Source: Streptomyces orinoci
Lineage (GTDB): Bacteria > Actinomycetota > Actinomycetes > Streptomycetales > Streptomycetaceae
NCBI RefSeq assembly: GCF_003121295.1
Contig: NZ_PHNC01000006.1
Span: 186,001 to 250,000, forward strand
DNA length: 64,000 bases
Direction: 5' to 3'
The position numbers and the translations under genes were made by a program. The notes under the pieces are model-generated. The model did no database searches. It was given only the letters and a program-made list of their open reading frames with translations, and was not told the origin of the DNA. Positions 16,498-25,986 of the stretch are shown here, piece after piece; within the stretch, counting starts at the first letter, position 1; each line of letters starts with the position of its first letter.

Positions 16498-18246
16498 TCA
16501 GCGGCCGGGCTTGGTCAGCAGCAGCTCCGTGTTGTGGTCGGCGGGGCCGCCCAGGCGCGCTCCGGGGGTGGCATGCGGGTCGTTGTAGGACAGTTCACGG
16601 TAGAGCGCGGCCAGTCCGGCGTCGGAGGTGTCGCCGAAGTCGGTCTCGTAGCGGGCGGCGGACTCCACGAGCGTGGTGAACAGCGAGAGGGTGCCATCGC
16701 CGTTGTCGGCGATCTCGATCAGCCGGGCGTGCTGCGGGAAGTCGATGTGCGAGGCGGTGTTGATCTCCCAGAAGGCACGCTCGGGGGTCGGGTGCCCGTG
16801 CGGCAGGATCCGGTTCTCATGGGTGTGGCCATTGACCCAGGCCACCACATGGGGGTAGCGCTGCAGCAGGTCCACCACGGCCTTGCCGTCATGGCGCTTC
16901 TCGAAGAGGTGGTGCGGGTCGGGCAGCAGATTGCCCATGCTGGCGCTGGTGTGGTGGCTGAAGATGACAATCAGCTGGCCGCCGCTCCCGCCGCGCACCA
17001 CCCGGCCGTCGCTGTCGTACCAGTGACCGCTGTGCGCCCGAAGGACCGATTCCAGCCAGGTGAGTTGGGCGGTGCCGATGGAACCGTCCGCGAAACCGGC
17101 CGGGTTGGTGGTGTCCAGGCTGATGCCCAGGACGCCCTCCGCGATGGGGAAGGTGTAGTAGAGCCGCCCCTTGGCGACATCGGCGGCGGAGAAACCGTGT
17201 CCCACCGGGCCGGGGCCGGTGTGCGCAGGGTCGAGGTGGGCCTTGGCGAACTCGGTGGGCGAGAAGGGGGCGCGCCGGGGGTCGGGGGTGATGTCCCGGA
17301 CCGGGCCGCCGCTCCTGAGCAGCTTGGCCAGCCGGAGGATGGCCTGGCCGGGGTCGTTGCGCAGGGCGTCGGCCAGCTTGGCCGCCTCCGACTCGTCGCA
17401 GCCCTCCAGCTTGCGGTCGCCGGTGTAGAGGGAGTGCAGCAGGCCGAGGTCGGGCAGGGTGCCCTCGATGCTGTCGTCGTGGTTGCCGATGGTGCTGTAC
17501 CAGGGGGTACGCAGGCCCGGTGCGGTGAACGGCCGTCCGGCGGCGCCGAGGAAGCCCGGCACCTCGGGGAAGCCCTTGGCCTTGAAGGAGTCGCGGAAGG
17601 CGGATTCGGGGTTCCAGAACTCCGCGCTGCCGGAGTTCTGTACGCCCTCGTAGCGGTTGGGGTCACCGCTGTTGGGGGTGATCCGGCCGCCGCTCATCAC
17701 GCGGAGGTACCAGTCGAGTTCGACCAGTTCATGATTGTCGGTGTTGTCACCGGTGGCCATCACCATGGAGAACGGCAGTCCGGTGAAGGGGCCGCCGGAC
17801 AGCGAGTTGATCCGCTCCACCAGGGCGGAGGCACCGCGTACGGTGAGCGCCTCCTGCGGGCGGTAGGCGGCGCCGTTGAACGGGGCGAGGTACTCGAAAC
17901 GCACCGGCGACTCGGTGTCGTTCAGATGCAGATCGGTGAACTGGACGAAGGAGGCGAGTCCGGTGCGGCGTGTGTCGCGGGCCGCGGAGGAGGACGCCAG
18001 GTCGGTACGGACCACCAGCGGCCAGCCGGGGCCGGAGCGCAGCCGCCGGTAGCCGCCGCTGCCGGTGGGCGTGGCCACCTGCTCCAGGGTGGTGCCCTCG
18101 ATGCGCACCGCGCGGGCGGCGGTGGCGGCCGCCGCCCGGTCCAGTGCCGCGGCGGACGCGAACCGGCCATCGACGAGCGCGAGCGCCGCCGCGGAGGCCG
18201 CGGCGGCGCTGCCGGTGAGGAAGTGGCGTCTGCTGTATGCGGGCAT
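16498..18246 (-). CDS. Tat-exported metallophosphoesterase (TIGR03767 family)
   Basis: Secreted calcineurin-like phosphoesterase of 582 residues. The Tat signal starts SRRHFLTGSAAAASAAALAL. Metal-ligand motifs are all visible: VQFTDLHLND, MVMATGDNTDN, STIGNHDD, IFSHHTSASM and WVNGHTHENR. The family is common in Streptomyces and is usually called PPA1498-type; the natural phosphoester is unknown. AGGAGA precedes the ATG at 18246. The gene is monocistronic, with a possible TetR-type operator about 80 bp upstream. Confidence 0.88.
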   Translation of the reverse strand: MPAYSRRHFLTGSAAAASAAALALVDGRFASAAALDRAAAATAARAVRIEGTTLEQVATPTGSGGYRRLRSGPGWPLVVRTDLASSSAARDTRRTGLASFVQFTDLHLNDTESPVRFEYLAPFNGAAYRPQEALTVRGASALVERINSLSGGPFTGLPFSMVMATGDNTDNHELVELDWYLRVMSGGRITPNSGDPNRYEGVQNSGSAEFWNPESAFRDSFKAKGFPEVPGFLGAAGRPFTAPGLRTPWYSTIGNHDDSIEGTLPDLGLLHSLYTGDRKLEGCDESEAAKLADALRNDPGQAILRLAKLLRSGGPVRDITPDPRRAPFSPTEFAKAHLDPAHTGPGPVGHGFSAADVAKGRLYYTFPIAEGVLGISLDTTNPAGFADGSIGTAQLTWLESVLRAHSGHWYDSDGRVVRGGSGGQLIVIFSHHTSASMGNLLPDPHHLFEKRHDGKAVVDLLQRYPHVVAWVNGHTHENRILPHGHPTPERAFWEINTASHIDFPQHARLIEIADNGDGTLSLFTTLVESAARYETDFGDTSDAGLAALYRELSYNDPHATPGARLGGPADHNTELLLTKPGR

Positions 18247-18597
18247 GGGGGATCTCCTGGAATGCCTGGTTTGTCCGATGACGGGCGCCGATGGCATGCG
18301 GAACTGCCGTCCGGTGCCTGCTATTTACCGGTCAGTAATGATGGGGGCCCGGCATGGAGACGACAGTCGGCATTGTGTGAACGGTTGGCAAAGGAATGGT
18401 GTCGATGACACCCCGCGTCCGGGCCGTGCCCCTGGGTGGCCGAAACACACCGTCAAATGTCCCTGGAGGTCAGGCGGTTGGGGCTCGGCCAAGGGTGCGG
18501 ACGGGCCGACGGGACATACCCCGGCGGGGACTTCGCCGGTCCCGGCTCTCCCGCCGCTTCGCCGGGCACCGCGGCGAACCGCTAGCCTGTGGGCACA
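18247..18597. other. Divergent intergenic region, metallophosphoesterase / rRNA-type methyltransferase
   Basis: Holds the promoters of two divergent genes. Besides the palindrome at 18325-18338, TAGCCT at 18583-18588 lies 9 bp before the ATG of the plus-strand gene, the spacing of a near-leaderless -10 box. No small gene with a convincing ribosome site was found. Confidence 0.5.
18325..18338. promoter_or_regulatory. TetR-type operator-like palindrome
   Basis: TTACCGGTCAGTAA is an imperfect palindrome of the ACCGGTCAGT class often bound by TetR-family repressors. It lies upstream of the metallophosphoesterase start at 18246. Confidence 0.4.
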
Positions 18598-19758
18598 ATG
18601 AACCGATTCTGCACACCTTGGGGTGAGCTGGAGCTCACCCGCTTTCCCGAGGACCCCCGCGACCGGCTGCGCGCCTGGGACTCCGCCGATGAGTACCTGC
18701 TGCGGCACCTGGCGGGCACCGACGGGGAGCCGGCCGACCTCTCCGGCACCGTGGCCGTCCTCGGGGACCGATGGGGCGCGCTGGCCACCGCGCTGGCGGA
18801 GTTCCGCCCGGTGCAGATCAGCGACTCCTATCTGGCCCAGCGGGCGACCGCCGCCAACCTGGCCCGCAACGGCCGTCCGGCCGAGGCGGTGCGGCTGCTG
18901 TCCACCCAGGACGACCCGCCGCCGCGGATCGATGTCCTGCTGGTCCGGGTGCCCAAGAGCCTGGCGCTGCTGGAGGACCAGCTGCACCGGCTGGCGCCCC
19001 GGCTGCACCCGGGCAGCCTGGTGGTGGGCACCGGCCGGGTCACCGAGATCCACACCTCCACCCTCAAGCTGTTCGAGCGGATCCTGGGGCCGACCAGGAC
19101 CTCACTGGCGGTCCGCAAGTCCCGGCTGATCTTCTGCTCCCCGCAGACCCCGGCCCCCGAGGCGGGGCCGGGCGGCAACCCCTGGCCGTACCGCTACACC
19201 CTGGGCGCCGACGCCGGTGCGGCGGCGGGCCTGACCGTGGTCAACCACGCGGGGGTGTTCTGCGCCGACCGACTGGACATCGGCACCCGGTTCTTCCTCC
19301 AGCACCTGCCGCGGCGCCGGGGGCCGGCCCGGGTGGTGGACCTGGGCTGCGGCAATGGAGTCGTGGGCACCGCCGCCGCACTGGCCAACCCGGCGGCGCG
19401 GACGGTGTTCATCGATGAGTCGTACCAGGCGGTGGCCTCCGCGGAGGCCACCTTCCACGCCAACACCACCGGCGCCGAGGCCGAGTTCCTGGTGGGCGAC
19501 GGGCTGTCCGCGGTACCGGACGAATCGGTGGACCTGGTGCTCAACAACCCGCCGTTCCACACCCATCAGTCCACCACCGACGCCACCGCCTGGCGGATGT
19601 TCACCGGCGCCCGCCGGGTGCTGCGCCCCTCGGGCGAACTCTGGGTGATCGGCAACCGCCACCTCGGCTACCACGCCAAGCTGCGCCGCCTCTTCGGCAA
19701 CTGCGAACTGGTGGCCGGCGACCCCAAGTTCGTGGTGCTGCGCGCGGTCAAGAGCTGA
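18598..19758 (+). CDS. RlmG/RsmC-like methyltransferase (two MTS domains)
   Basis: Protein of 386 residues with the RlmG layout: a degenerate N-terminal Rossmann domain (residues about 1-180) and an active C-terminal one. The active half has VVDLGCGNGVVGTAA (from D248), VFIDESYQAVASA and the catalytic LNNPPFH (NPPF at 317-320) typical of guanine-N2 rRNA methyltransferases. By family it should modify large- or small-subunit rRNA. The ATG at 18598 is favoured over an in-frame GTG at 18589. Its 3' end overlaps the convergent DMT gene by 11 bp. Confidence 0.85.
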   Translation: MNRFCTPWGELELTRFPEDPRDRLRAWDSADEYLLRHLAGTDGEPADLSGTVAVLGDRWGALATALAEFRPVQISDSYLAQRATAANLARNGRPAEAVRLLSTQDDPPPRIDVLLVRVPKSLALLEDQLHRLAPRLHPGSLVVGTGRVTEIHTSTLKLFERILGPTRTSLAVRKSRLIFCSPQTPAPEAGPGGNPWPYRYTLGADAGAAAGLTVVNHAGVFCADRLDIGTRFFLQHLPRRRGPARVVDLGCGNGVVGTAAALANPAARTVFIDESYQAVASAEATFHANTTGAEAEFLVGDGLSAVPDESVDLVLNNPPFHTHQSTTDATAWRMFTGARRVLRPSGELWVIGNRHLGYHAKLRRLFGNCELVAGDPKFVVLRAVKS

Positions 19759-20710
19759 CCCGCTCCCGCTCGCGCGGCCGTGCCGCCCGCCCGGACGGTT
19801 CCGGCCGCGGCTCCGGCTGCTGCTCCGGCTGCGGCTTGGGCGGCCTGCGCAGGGCGGCCATGGCCACCCCGGCCAGCACGATCAGCCCGCCCACCCCGGC
19901 CATCGGGGCGGGCAGCGTGCCCAGCAGCGCGGCGTCCAGCAGCAGCGCCGCGACCGGCACCGCGTAGAGCACCAGGCAGCTGGTGGCCGCGGTGGCCGCG
20001 CTCAGCACCCGGGACCAGGTGCAGAAGGCCAGCACCGTACAGCCCAGTCCCAGCCAGAGCACCGCGGCGCTCTGCTGCCAGCCGGCGGTGACCGCGTGGG
20101 CCGCCGCGCCGGGAGCGCAGGCCAGCAGGGGCAGCAGGCCGAAGAGGCTGCCGTAGAAGATGCAGTCCATGCCGGAATAGCGGCGCAGCAGCGGCTTCTG
20201 GAGGATGAAGGAGGTGGCCTGGGCGGCGGCGGCGAGAACGACCATGGCCATGCCCGTCCGCGAGCCGCCTCCACCGCCGCTGGTCATGGCGACCACCAGG
20301 GCTCCGCACAGGGCCACCGCCAGCCCGCCCAGCCCCCAGACACCCGGACGCTCGCGCAGCACCAGCATGCCCAGCAGGGTGGCGAAGACCGGGCTGGTGG
20401 CCACCAGCATGGCGGCGGTGCCGCCCTCCACATGGCGCTCACCGCCGTAGAGCAGCAGCTGATAGGTGGTCATTCCGCTGAGGCCGAAGCCGGCCATCCG
20501 CGGCAGGTCCGCCCGGCGCAGCCGGCTGACGCGGCCGGTGAGCAGGCAGGGCAGCAGCAGGACCACGGCGGTCGCCAGGCGCAGCACGGCCATATCGGTC
20601 GGGGCATAGCCGTCCAGGGCGATGCGTATCGCCGGAAACGCCGATCCCCAGAGGATCGCTGTCGCGGCCATAAAGGCCCAAGGAGTCGCCGTCCGGCGCT
20701 CGCCCGCCAC
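19748..20710 (-). CDS. EamA-family (DMT) transporter
   Basis: Membrane protein of 320 residues with two EamA repeats, about ten helices in all. The first repeat begins WAFMAATAILWGSAFPAIR, the second near RTGMAMVVLAAAAQATSFIL. The charged tail is unusually rich in Pro, Glu, Gln and Arg (PKPQPEQQPEPRPEPSGR). Such carriers export metabolites or amino acids; the substrate is unknown. It starts at GTG and is transcribed toward the RlmG-like gene, overlapping it by 11 bp. Confidence 0.87.
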   Translation of the reverse strand: MAGERRTATPWAFMAATAILWGSAFPAIRIALDGYAPTDMAVLRLATAVVLLLPCLLTGRVSRLRRADLPRMAGFGLSGMTTYQLLLYGGERHVEGGTAAMLVATSPVFATLLGMLVLRERPGVWGLGGLAVALCGALVVAMTSGGGGGSRTGMAMVVLAAAAQATSFILQKPLLRRYSGMDCIFYGSLFGLLPLLACAPGAAAHAVTAGWQQSAAVLWLGLGCTVLAFCTWSRVLSAATAATSCLVLYAVPVAALLLDAALLGTLPAPMAGVGGLIVLAGVAMAALRRPPKPQPEQQPEPRPEPSGRAARPRERERVSS

Positions 20711-21296
20711 GGAATACCGCCCTCGGTCGGAGAGAAATGGGAGACGGTTCCGAAGCTACCGAGCGGCGCTCTATAAGTCGAATAATGAATTCCGGTATGA
20801 AATCAAAGGGTTCCTTTGGTGGCGGTACGGCTGCGGGCCGGCTGGGGTTGATCGCGCAGTTCCCCGCACCCCTGACGGGGCGCGTTGCCGGCCGGAGCCC
20901 GGCCGTTGCCCGCCCGCGGGGCGGCGCGCTACGGCGGGGCTCCGGCCCGGCCCCTCGCCGGTGGCCGCGCTCATCCGCTCGCCGCCCGGCGGCGCACGGT
21001 GCGGTGGGAGCGCCGGCACCGGGGATGCGCCCGGCGCACCGGCTCCTCGACCGGCAGGTCTCCCCTTGCCCCAGGGGCGTCCCGGCGGTCGGCTGAGGCG
21101 GTGCTCCGCAGGTGGCACACCCTCCCCTCCCGGAGCGCCGGCGCCGCCCTTCGCGACCGTGCAACTCCTATGATTCCAGAGCGCATTCATTCAGTCACCT
21201 AGGGTAGTCGATAGGTTGGGGTGCGGAGGGCCCGTGCGCGCCCCGGCGTGCGGCGGGGGCGTGCAAGGGCACAACCCCTGCCGGGGCAGCGGCCGT
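20711..21296. other. 586-bp gene-free region with a short AT-rich patch and a REP-like element
   Basis: Between the DMT transporter and the hydrolase. A patch near 20780-20820 (aataatgaattccggtatg) is strikingly AT-rich for this DNA. A dispersed repeat lies at 20847-20884. The remainder is GC-rich with no frame showing convincing protein character. Confidence 0.5.
20847..20884. repeat. Dispersed Streptomyces intergenic repeat, copy 1
   Basis: On the minus strand it reads GTCAGGGGTGCGGGG and AACTGCGCGATCAAC, nearly identical to the copy at 49933-49963. This element recurs between genes in Streptomyces genomes. Confidence 0.65.
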
Positions 21297-22130
21297 TCAG
21301 GCCACGCCCGCCTTCTCCACAGCCAGCCGCTCGTCCAGAAAGCCGGTGATCTTCGCCGCGAAGCCCGCCGGGTCCTCGGCCGGGGCGCCGTGCCCGGCAT
21401 CGATCTCCGCATAACGGGAGTTGGCGATGGAGTCCATCAGCGCCTGCTGCTGCTCCGCGCCGATCACCCGGTCATGCGCACTGGCGAGCACCAGGGTTGG
21501 GGCGGTGATCCGGCCCAGCACCGGGCGCAGGTCCACGGTGCGGTCCACCTCGGTCTGCCGGTCCGTACCCGGCGCCAGTACACCGGCCAGCATGCGTACC
21601 AACTTCTCGTTGGCCGCGGCGTCCGTACGCTCCCAGTAGCGCGGGCCAAAGGCCATCAACGGGAGCATCCGGACGAACAGTTCACTGCCCTGGCGGGCGT
21701 CGGCCGCCAACAGCTCCAGCCAGTAGCGGAATTCGGCGTCCATCCGGACGTCGGTGTGCACCCAGCCGGCATGCATCACCAGGGAGCGCACCCGCTCGGG
21801 CGCGGTCGCCGCGGCCTGTGCGGCGACCACCGCGCCCAGCGAGTGGCCCACCAGGTGGAAGGAGTCCAGCCCGGCGTGGTCCGCCACCGCCAGCACCTGG
21901 CCGGCCAGGTCGTCCAGGGTCAGCGGGCCGCCGTGGTCGGTGGTGTCACCGGACCCCGAGTAGTCCAGGGCGACCACGGTGAAGCGGTCGGCGACCGCCT
22001 CGGTCAGCGGCCGCCACTGGGTGCGGTCGGCTCCGGTGCCATGCACCAGCAGCAGGCCCGGGCCGGTGCCGGTGATGTCATAGGCGACGGTGGCGGGGCC
22101 GCCACTGGTCTCAACGATGGTCTGGCGCAT
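21297..22130 (-). CDS. Alpha/beta-fold hydrolase
   Basis: Soluble hydrolase of 277 residues. It has the oxyanion HG motif (LLLVHGTGADRTQW), the nucleophile elbow LVGHSLGAVVAA, an acid in LASAHDRVIG and the catalytic His in EIDAGHGAPAEDP. The enzyme could be an esterase, lactonase or C-C hydrolase; the sequence does not decide. It is divergent from the LysR gene, with 112 bp between the starts, so that regulator probably controls it. Confidence 0.87.
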   Translation of the reverse strand: MRQTIVETSGGPATVAYDITGTGPGLLLVHGTGADRTQWRPLTEAVADRFTVVALDYSGSGDTTDHGGPLTLDDLAGQVLAVADHAGLDSFHLVGHSLGAVVAAQAAATAPERVRSLVMHAGWVHTDVRMDAEFRYWLELLAADARQGSELFVRMLPLMAFGPRYWERTDAAANEKLVRMLAGVLAPGTDRQTEVDRTVDLRPVLGRITAPTLVLASAHDRVIGAEQQQALMDSIANSRYAEIDAGHGAPAEDPAGFAAKITGFLDERLAVEKAGVA

Positions 22131-22242
22131 GGGGGGTTCTTCCTTTCGTTCGCTGCCCCCACCTCATCGCGATCCACGCCCGCGACCAACCGCCGAACCG
22201 CGCATACACTCATCACCGATCAAGATCAGCGCGGGGGTAAGC

Positions 22243-23124
22243 ATGGAAATCCGGCAGTTGCAGTACTTCCTCACCGTGGCGGAGGAGCTGCATTTCCGGC
22301 GGGCAGCCGAGCGGCTGCACATTGTGCAGTCGGCGGTCAGCCAGCAGGTGCGCCGGCTGGAACGGGAGCTGGGGGTGGACCTGTTCGACCGCAGCACCCG
22401 CGCCGTGCGCCTCACCGAGGCCGGGCGTCGGCTGCTCCCGCACGCCCGGGAGATACTGGCCGCCCAGGCACGGGCCAGAACCGCCATGGACGAACTGCGC
22501 GGCGAGACGGCCGCCACCCTGCGCCTGGGCACCAGCGACGGACTGGGCGACCGGCTGGAAGCGGTGCTCGCCGGATTCGCCCGGCTCGCCCCGCTCGCCC
22601 AGCTGGAACTGGTCACCGCTCCTCAGGCGGACCGGCTGCGCGCGGTACGGTCCGGCGAGCTGGACGCCACCCTGCTGCGCGGCGAACGGCCGGAAACCGG
22701 CCTGGAACTGCTGCCCTTGTGGCAGGACACCCTGTTCGCCGCGATTCCCGCCCGGCACGACCTGGCGGTGCGCGGCGAGATCGACCTGGCCGAACTGGCC
22801 GGGCTGCCGCTGCGGCTGGCCACCCCCGAGCGCAACCCCGCCCTCCATGAACTGATGCTGCGCTGCTGCCGGGAGGCCGGATTCGAGCCACTCCTGGGGC
22901 CCGCGTTCACCACCGCCCAGGACACGCTGGCCACCATTGGGTTCGGCAAGCCCTCCTGGACGGTCTTCTATGCCGCGCACGCCCGGCAACTGCCGGTGCC
23001 TGGCGTGGTTTTCCGGCCGCTGCGCAACCCCACGCCGGTGCTGCGCACCTTCCTGGCGGTCCGGCCGGATCCGCCCCGGGCGGAGCTGCGGGCGCTGATC
23101 GAGTCCTGCCATGAGGTGGAATAG
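22243..23124 (+). CDS. LysR-family transcriptional regulator
   Basis: Regulator of 293 residues. The N-terminal winged helix is MEIRQLQYFLTVAEELHFR, then RAAERLHIVQSAVSQQVRRL and LFDRSTRAVRLTEAG. The rest is the usual periplasmic-binding-protein-like effector domain (TLRLGTSDGLGDRLEAVL onward). The ATG at 22243 follows GCGGGGGTAA. It is divergent from the alpha/beta hydrolase gene; GATCAAGATC at 22218-22227 in the shared region could be part of its binding site. Confidence 0.9.
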   Translation: MEIRQLQYFLTVAEELHFRRAAERLHIVQSAVSQQVRRLERELGVDLFDRSTRAVRLTEAGRRLLPHAREILAAQARARTAMDELRGETAATLRLGTSDGLGDRLEAVLAGFARLAPLAQLELVTAPQADRLRAVRSGELDATLLRGERPETGLELLPLWQDTLFAAIPARHDLAVRGEIDLAELAGLPLRLATPERNPALHELMLRCCREAGFEPLLGPAFTTAQDTLATIGFGKPSWTVFYAAHARQLPVPGVVFRPLRNPTPVLRTFLAVRPDPPRAELRALIESCHEVE

Positions 23125-23261
23125 CGGCTGCTTCCCCGCCCCGGCCGGGCGCCCGGTACACGCGCCCGGCGTGCGCGGTCCGTGCGGGGTGGGCAACCGC
23201 CGCCCAGCTGCAAAGAGTTGACCAATGGCTGCCCGGGAGCGCCGGGGGCACGTGCAGCGGT

Positions 23262-24614
23262 GTGCGGACCTCCTGCACCTGGGCCCAGGCCCCCGGCGCA
23301 CTTCCGTGGTTCGGGCATGCGCTGCCACTGCTGCACGATCCCCTGCGCTTCTTCGCCTCGCTGCCCCGCTTCGGGGACCTGGTGCAGGTGCGCGCGGGGC
23401 CGTACCGGGCGGTGGTCGTGTGCGATCCCGAGCTCACCCGTCAAGTGCTGCTGAACGACCGGCTCTTCGACAAGGGCGGGCCGCTGTACGACCGGATCCG
23501 GGAGGTGGCCGGGGACGGCCTGGCCAGCTGCCCCTACCGGCGGCACCGGCGCCAACGGCGGCTGATCCAGCCCGCGTTCCACCCGGCGCGGCTGCCCGGG
23601 TATGCGAGGGTGATGACGGCCCGGATCGCCGAGGTGACCGATCGCCGGCAGGACGGCCAGGTGATCGACGTGATGGCGGAGACCCTGCAAATCAGCGCCC
23701 GGGTCACGGCGGCCGCCCTGTTCGGCGACCGGGTCCCCGCCACAGCGCTCGGCCGGCTCATCGAGGACTTCGCCGTGGTGGTGGCGGGCATTCCCGGCCG
23801 CGCCCTGATGCCCTGGCCGGTGGACCGGCTGCCCACGCCGGGCAACCGCCGCTACGACCGGGCCCGCGCCCGCCTCCGGGAGGCGCTTCAGCGGCTGATC
23901 CTCGAGGGCCGGACCGACGACCCACAGGAAGGCAGCCTGCTCTCGCTGCTGCTGACGCCGGACGCCGAGGGCGAACGGGGGCTGTCCGACGGGGAGATCC
24001 TCGACCAGCTGGTCACCTTTTTCGCGGCCGCCATGGAGACCACCGCCGCCACGCTCGCCTGGGCACTGCATCTGCTGGCCCGCCATCCGGAAGTGGAACA
24101 CCGGGTGCGCGCCGAGGTGGCGGCCATGGCGGGTGACGGCCCGGTGGGCCATCACCACCTGGACGGGCTGGAGCTCACCGGGCGGGTCATCGCCGAGACC
24201 CTGCGGATCCGGCCGCCGGTATGGCTGCTCAACCGGACCACCACCGCCGACACCCGGCTGGGCGGGCATCCGCCGCCGGCCGGGACCACCGTGGTCTTCA
24301 GCGCCCATCTGCTGCACCACCGCGCCGGCCTCTATCCGGAACCCGAACGCTTTCTGCCCGACCGCTGGCTGGGCACCGCGCCTCAGCGCCTGTCCGGGGC
24401 CTATATCCCGTTCGGCGGCGCCCGCAAATGCGTCGGGGACTCCTTCGCCCTTGCCGAGACGGCGCTGGCCCTGGCCGCGATCGTCTCCCGCTGGCGGCTG
24501 GAACCGCTGAGCCCACCGGGGGACCAGGCGGTACGCCCGGTGCCCCGGCTGGTGCTCAGCCCCCGGCGGCTGCCGATGCGGCTGATCCGGGCGGCGGATC
24601 CAAAGCCGCCTTGA
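23262..24614 (+). CDS. Cytochrome P450
   Basis: Heme monooxygenase of 450 residues. The heme loop is FGGARKCVGD (Cys390), the K-helix has ETLR (312-315) and the I-helix reads AAAMETTAATL (255 on), where the usual Gly/Asp-Thr pair becomes Met-Glu-Thr-Thr. An A-x-E-T-type I-helix and the PERFLPDRW segment resemble bacterial sesquiterpene-oxidising P450s such as PtlI. No terpene synthase, ferredoxin or reductase gene is adjacent, so redox partners must come from elsewhere. The GTG at 23262 is chosen because the protein otherwise lacks its proline-rich N-terminus. Confidence 0.9.
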   Translation: MRTSCTWAQAPGALPWFGHALPLLHDPLRFFASLPRFGDLVQVRAGPYRAVVVCDPELTRQVLLNDRLFDKGGPLYDRIREVAGDGLASCPYRRHRRQRRLIQPAFHPARLPGYARVMTARIAEVTDRRQDGQVIDVMAETLQISARVTAAALFGDRVPATALGRLIEDFAVVVAGIPGRALMPWPVDRLPTPGNRRYDRARARLREALQRLILEGRTDDPQEGSLLSLLLTPDAEGERGLSDGEILDQLVTFFAAAMETTAATLAWALHLLARHPEVEHRVRAEVAAMAGDGPVGHHHLDGLELTGRVIAETLRIRPPVWLLNRTTTADTRLGGHPPPAGTTVVFSAHLLHHRAGLYPEPERFLPDRWLGTAPQRLSGAYIPFGGARKCVGDSFALAETALALAAIVSRWRLEPLSPPGDQAVRPVPRLVLSPRRLPMRLIRAADPKPP

Positions 24615-25083
24615 GGGCGGGCGGTTGGCGGCCGGGCCGGCCGCCCAGCGGCCCGGAATCCGCAGGTGGGCGGAATCTCCGGCCCGGGTGGCCCCGTCGT
24701 CCACGGCACCGGCCGGAGCAACGGGGGGCCGGTCTCCTTCGGCAGCGGCCTGCCGCTGTTACGGGCTGCCATTGCGCGGCCCGGACGGCGGCGGTCACCG
24801 GCGCGGTGGGCATCTCGCACCGATCGTCCGCGGGGCAGGGAGCTGAGATCGCCGAGGCTGGTACGGCGGCGTTGGCCGGGTCGTCCGCGGTGACCGTATG
24901 ACGGGTGGGGCGCGTTTCGGCCGCAGGCCCGTCCGGATCCGTCCGGGGCCGGACGCGCCCGCGCGGCGGGGCCGCATGGGGCGGCTGCCCCGCGTCCCTC
25001 ACCGGGCGCGGACATGCGCGTCGCGCTCACCGGCGGGAGGATGCGAAACAGCAGACAGCTCTCGTAGTGGAGGCGGTGACCAC
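24615..25083. other. 469-bp region without a recognised gene
   Basis: GC-rich sequence between the P450 and universal stress protein genes. All reading frames look like composition artefacts. It should contain the promoter of the stress-protein gene, whose GGAGGCGGTGACC ribosome site is at the right edge. No repeat or clear hairpin stood out. Confidence 0.4.
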
Positions 25084-25875
25084 GTGACCCGACCGGTATC
25101 CGCCGGAGTGGACGGCTCCCCGGAAAGCCTGGCCGCGGCCGTCTGGGCCGGGCGGGAGGCGGTGCTGCGCCGGGTGCCGCTGCACCTGGTGTACGCCGGC
25201 GGCGCGGACCCGGACGGCGGCGAATGGGCCGCCGCCCGGATCGAGGCGGTCTGGCAGGAGCTGGGCACCACCCATCCCGGCCTGCCGGTGGAGGTGCGCC
25301 AGGAGTCCGGTGCGCCGACGGAGGTGCTGCTGGCGGAGGCCGCGACCGCCGATCTGCTGGTGCTGGGCTCGCGGGCGCTGGCCGGACAGCAGGGGTTTCT
25401 GCTGGGGCCGGTGAGCCTGGCGGTGCTGGCTCGGGCACCCGGGCCGGTCACGGTGGTTCATGAGCCGGAGGTGCCGGCCGCTCCGGCCACCGGGCGTCCG
25501 GTACTGGTCGGCCTGGACCCGGAGGAGGCCGACGAGTCCCTGCTGCCCTTCGCCTTCGCGGCCGCCGCCCGGCATGACGCGCTGCTGCGGGTGGTCCGGG
25601 TGCGGCGCGAGGAGCCGAACGGGGGCAGGGTCAGCCGGGACGCCGAGGCGCTGGCCGAGATGCTGCGCCCGCACCGGGAGCACTGGCCGGCCGTGGAGGT
25701 GGACGAATGGCTGCTGACCGGCTCCCCCGCCCAGCACCTGCTCACCGCCGCCGCGGACGCCGAACTGCTGGTGGTGGGCCGCCATGAGCACCGCCCGGCG
25801 CTGGGGGTGGGCCCGGTGGCCCACGCCGTACTGCACCATGCCAGGTGCCCGGTGGCCGTGGTGCCGCACGACTGA
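25084..25875 (+). CDS. Universal stress protein, tandem UspA domains
   Basis: Soluble protein of 263 residues with two UspA domains (about 1-132 and 138-263). The first has VSAGVDGSPESLAAAVWA and LVLGSRALAGQQGFLLGPVS, with a G-2x-G-9x-G(S/T)-like nucleotide loop. The second has PVLVGLDPEEADE and LVVGRHEHRPALGVGPVAH with PVAVVPHD at the end. In actinobacteria such proteins are often induced by hypoxia or dormancy; here regulation is not evident. A GGAGG ribosome site precedes the GTG. Confidence 0.88.
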   Translation: MTRPVSAGVDGSPESLAAAVWAGREAVLRRVPLHLVYAGGADPDGGEWAAARIEAVWQELGTTHPGLPVEVRQESGAPTEVLLAEAATADLLVLGSRALAGQQGFLLGPVSLAVLARAPGPVTVVHEPEVPAAPATGRPVLVGLDPEEADESLLPFAFAAAARHDALLRVVRVRREEPNGGRVSRDAEALAEMLRPHREHWPAVEVDEWLLTGSPAQHLLTAAADAELLVVGRHEHRPALGVGPVAHAVLHHARCPVAVVPHD

Positions 25876-25986
25876 GGGCGTGCCTGCTCCCTCGTGGGCG
25901 CCGACCCGCCATCGACGGCCCAGCCGCCCGGCTGAGCGTCCGATTCCCGCCAGCAGCGGCGCGCACCGCCCGCCGAGACTGGCGGC

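Noticed and set aside
20771..21190. A 139-codon minus-strand frame in the 586-bp gap, starting MNALWNHRSCTVAKGG
   Set aside because: Low-complexity Gly/Pro/Arg sequence with no ribosome site or recognisable fold; treated as intergenic.
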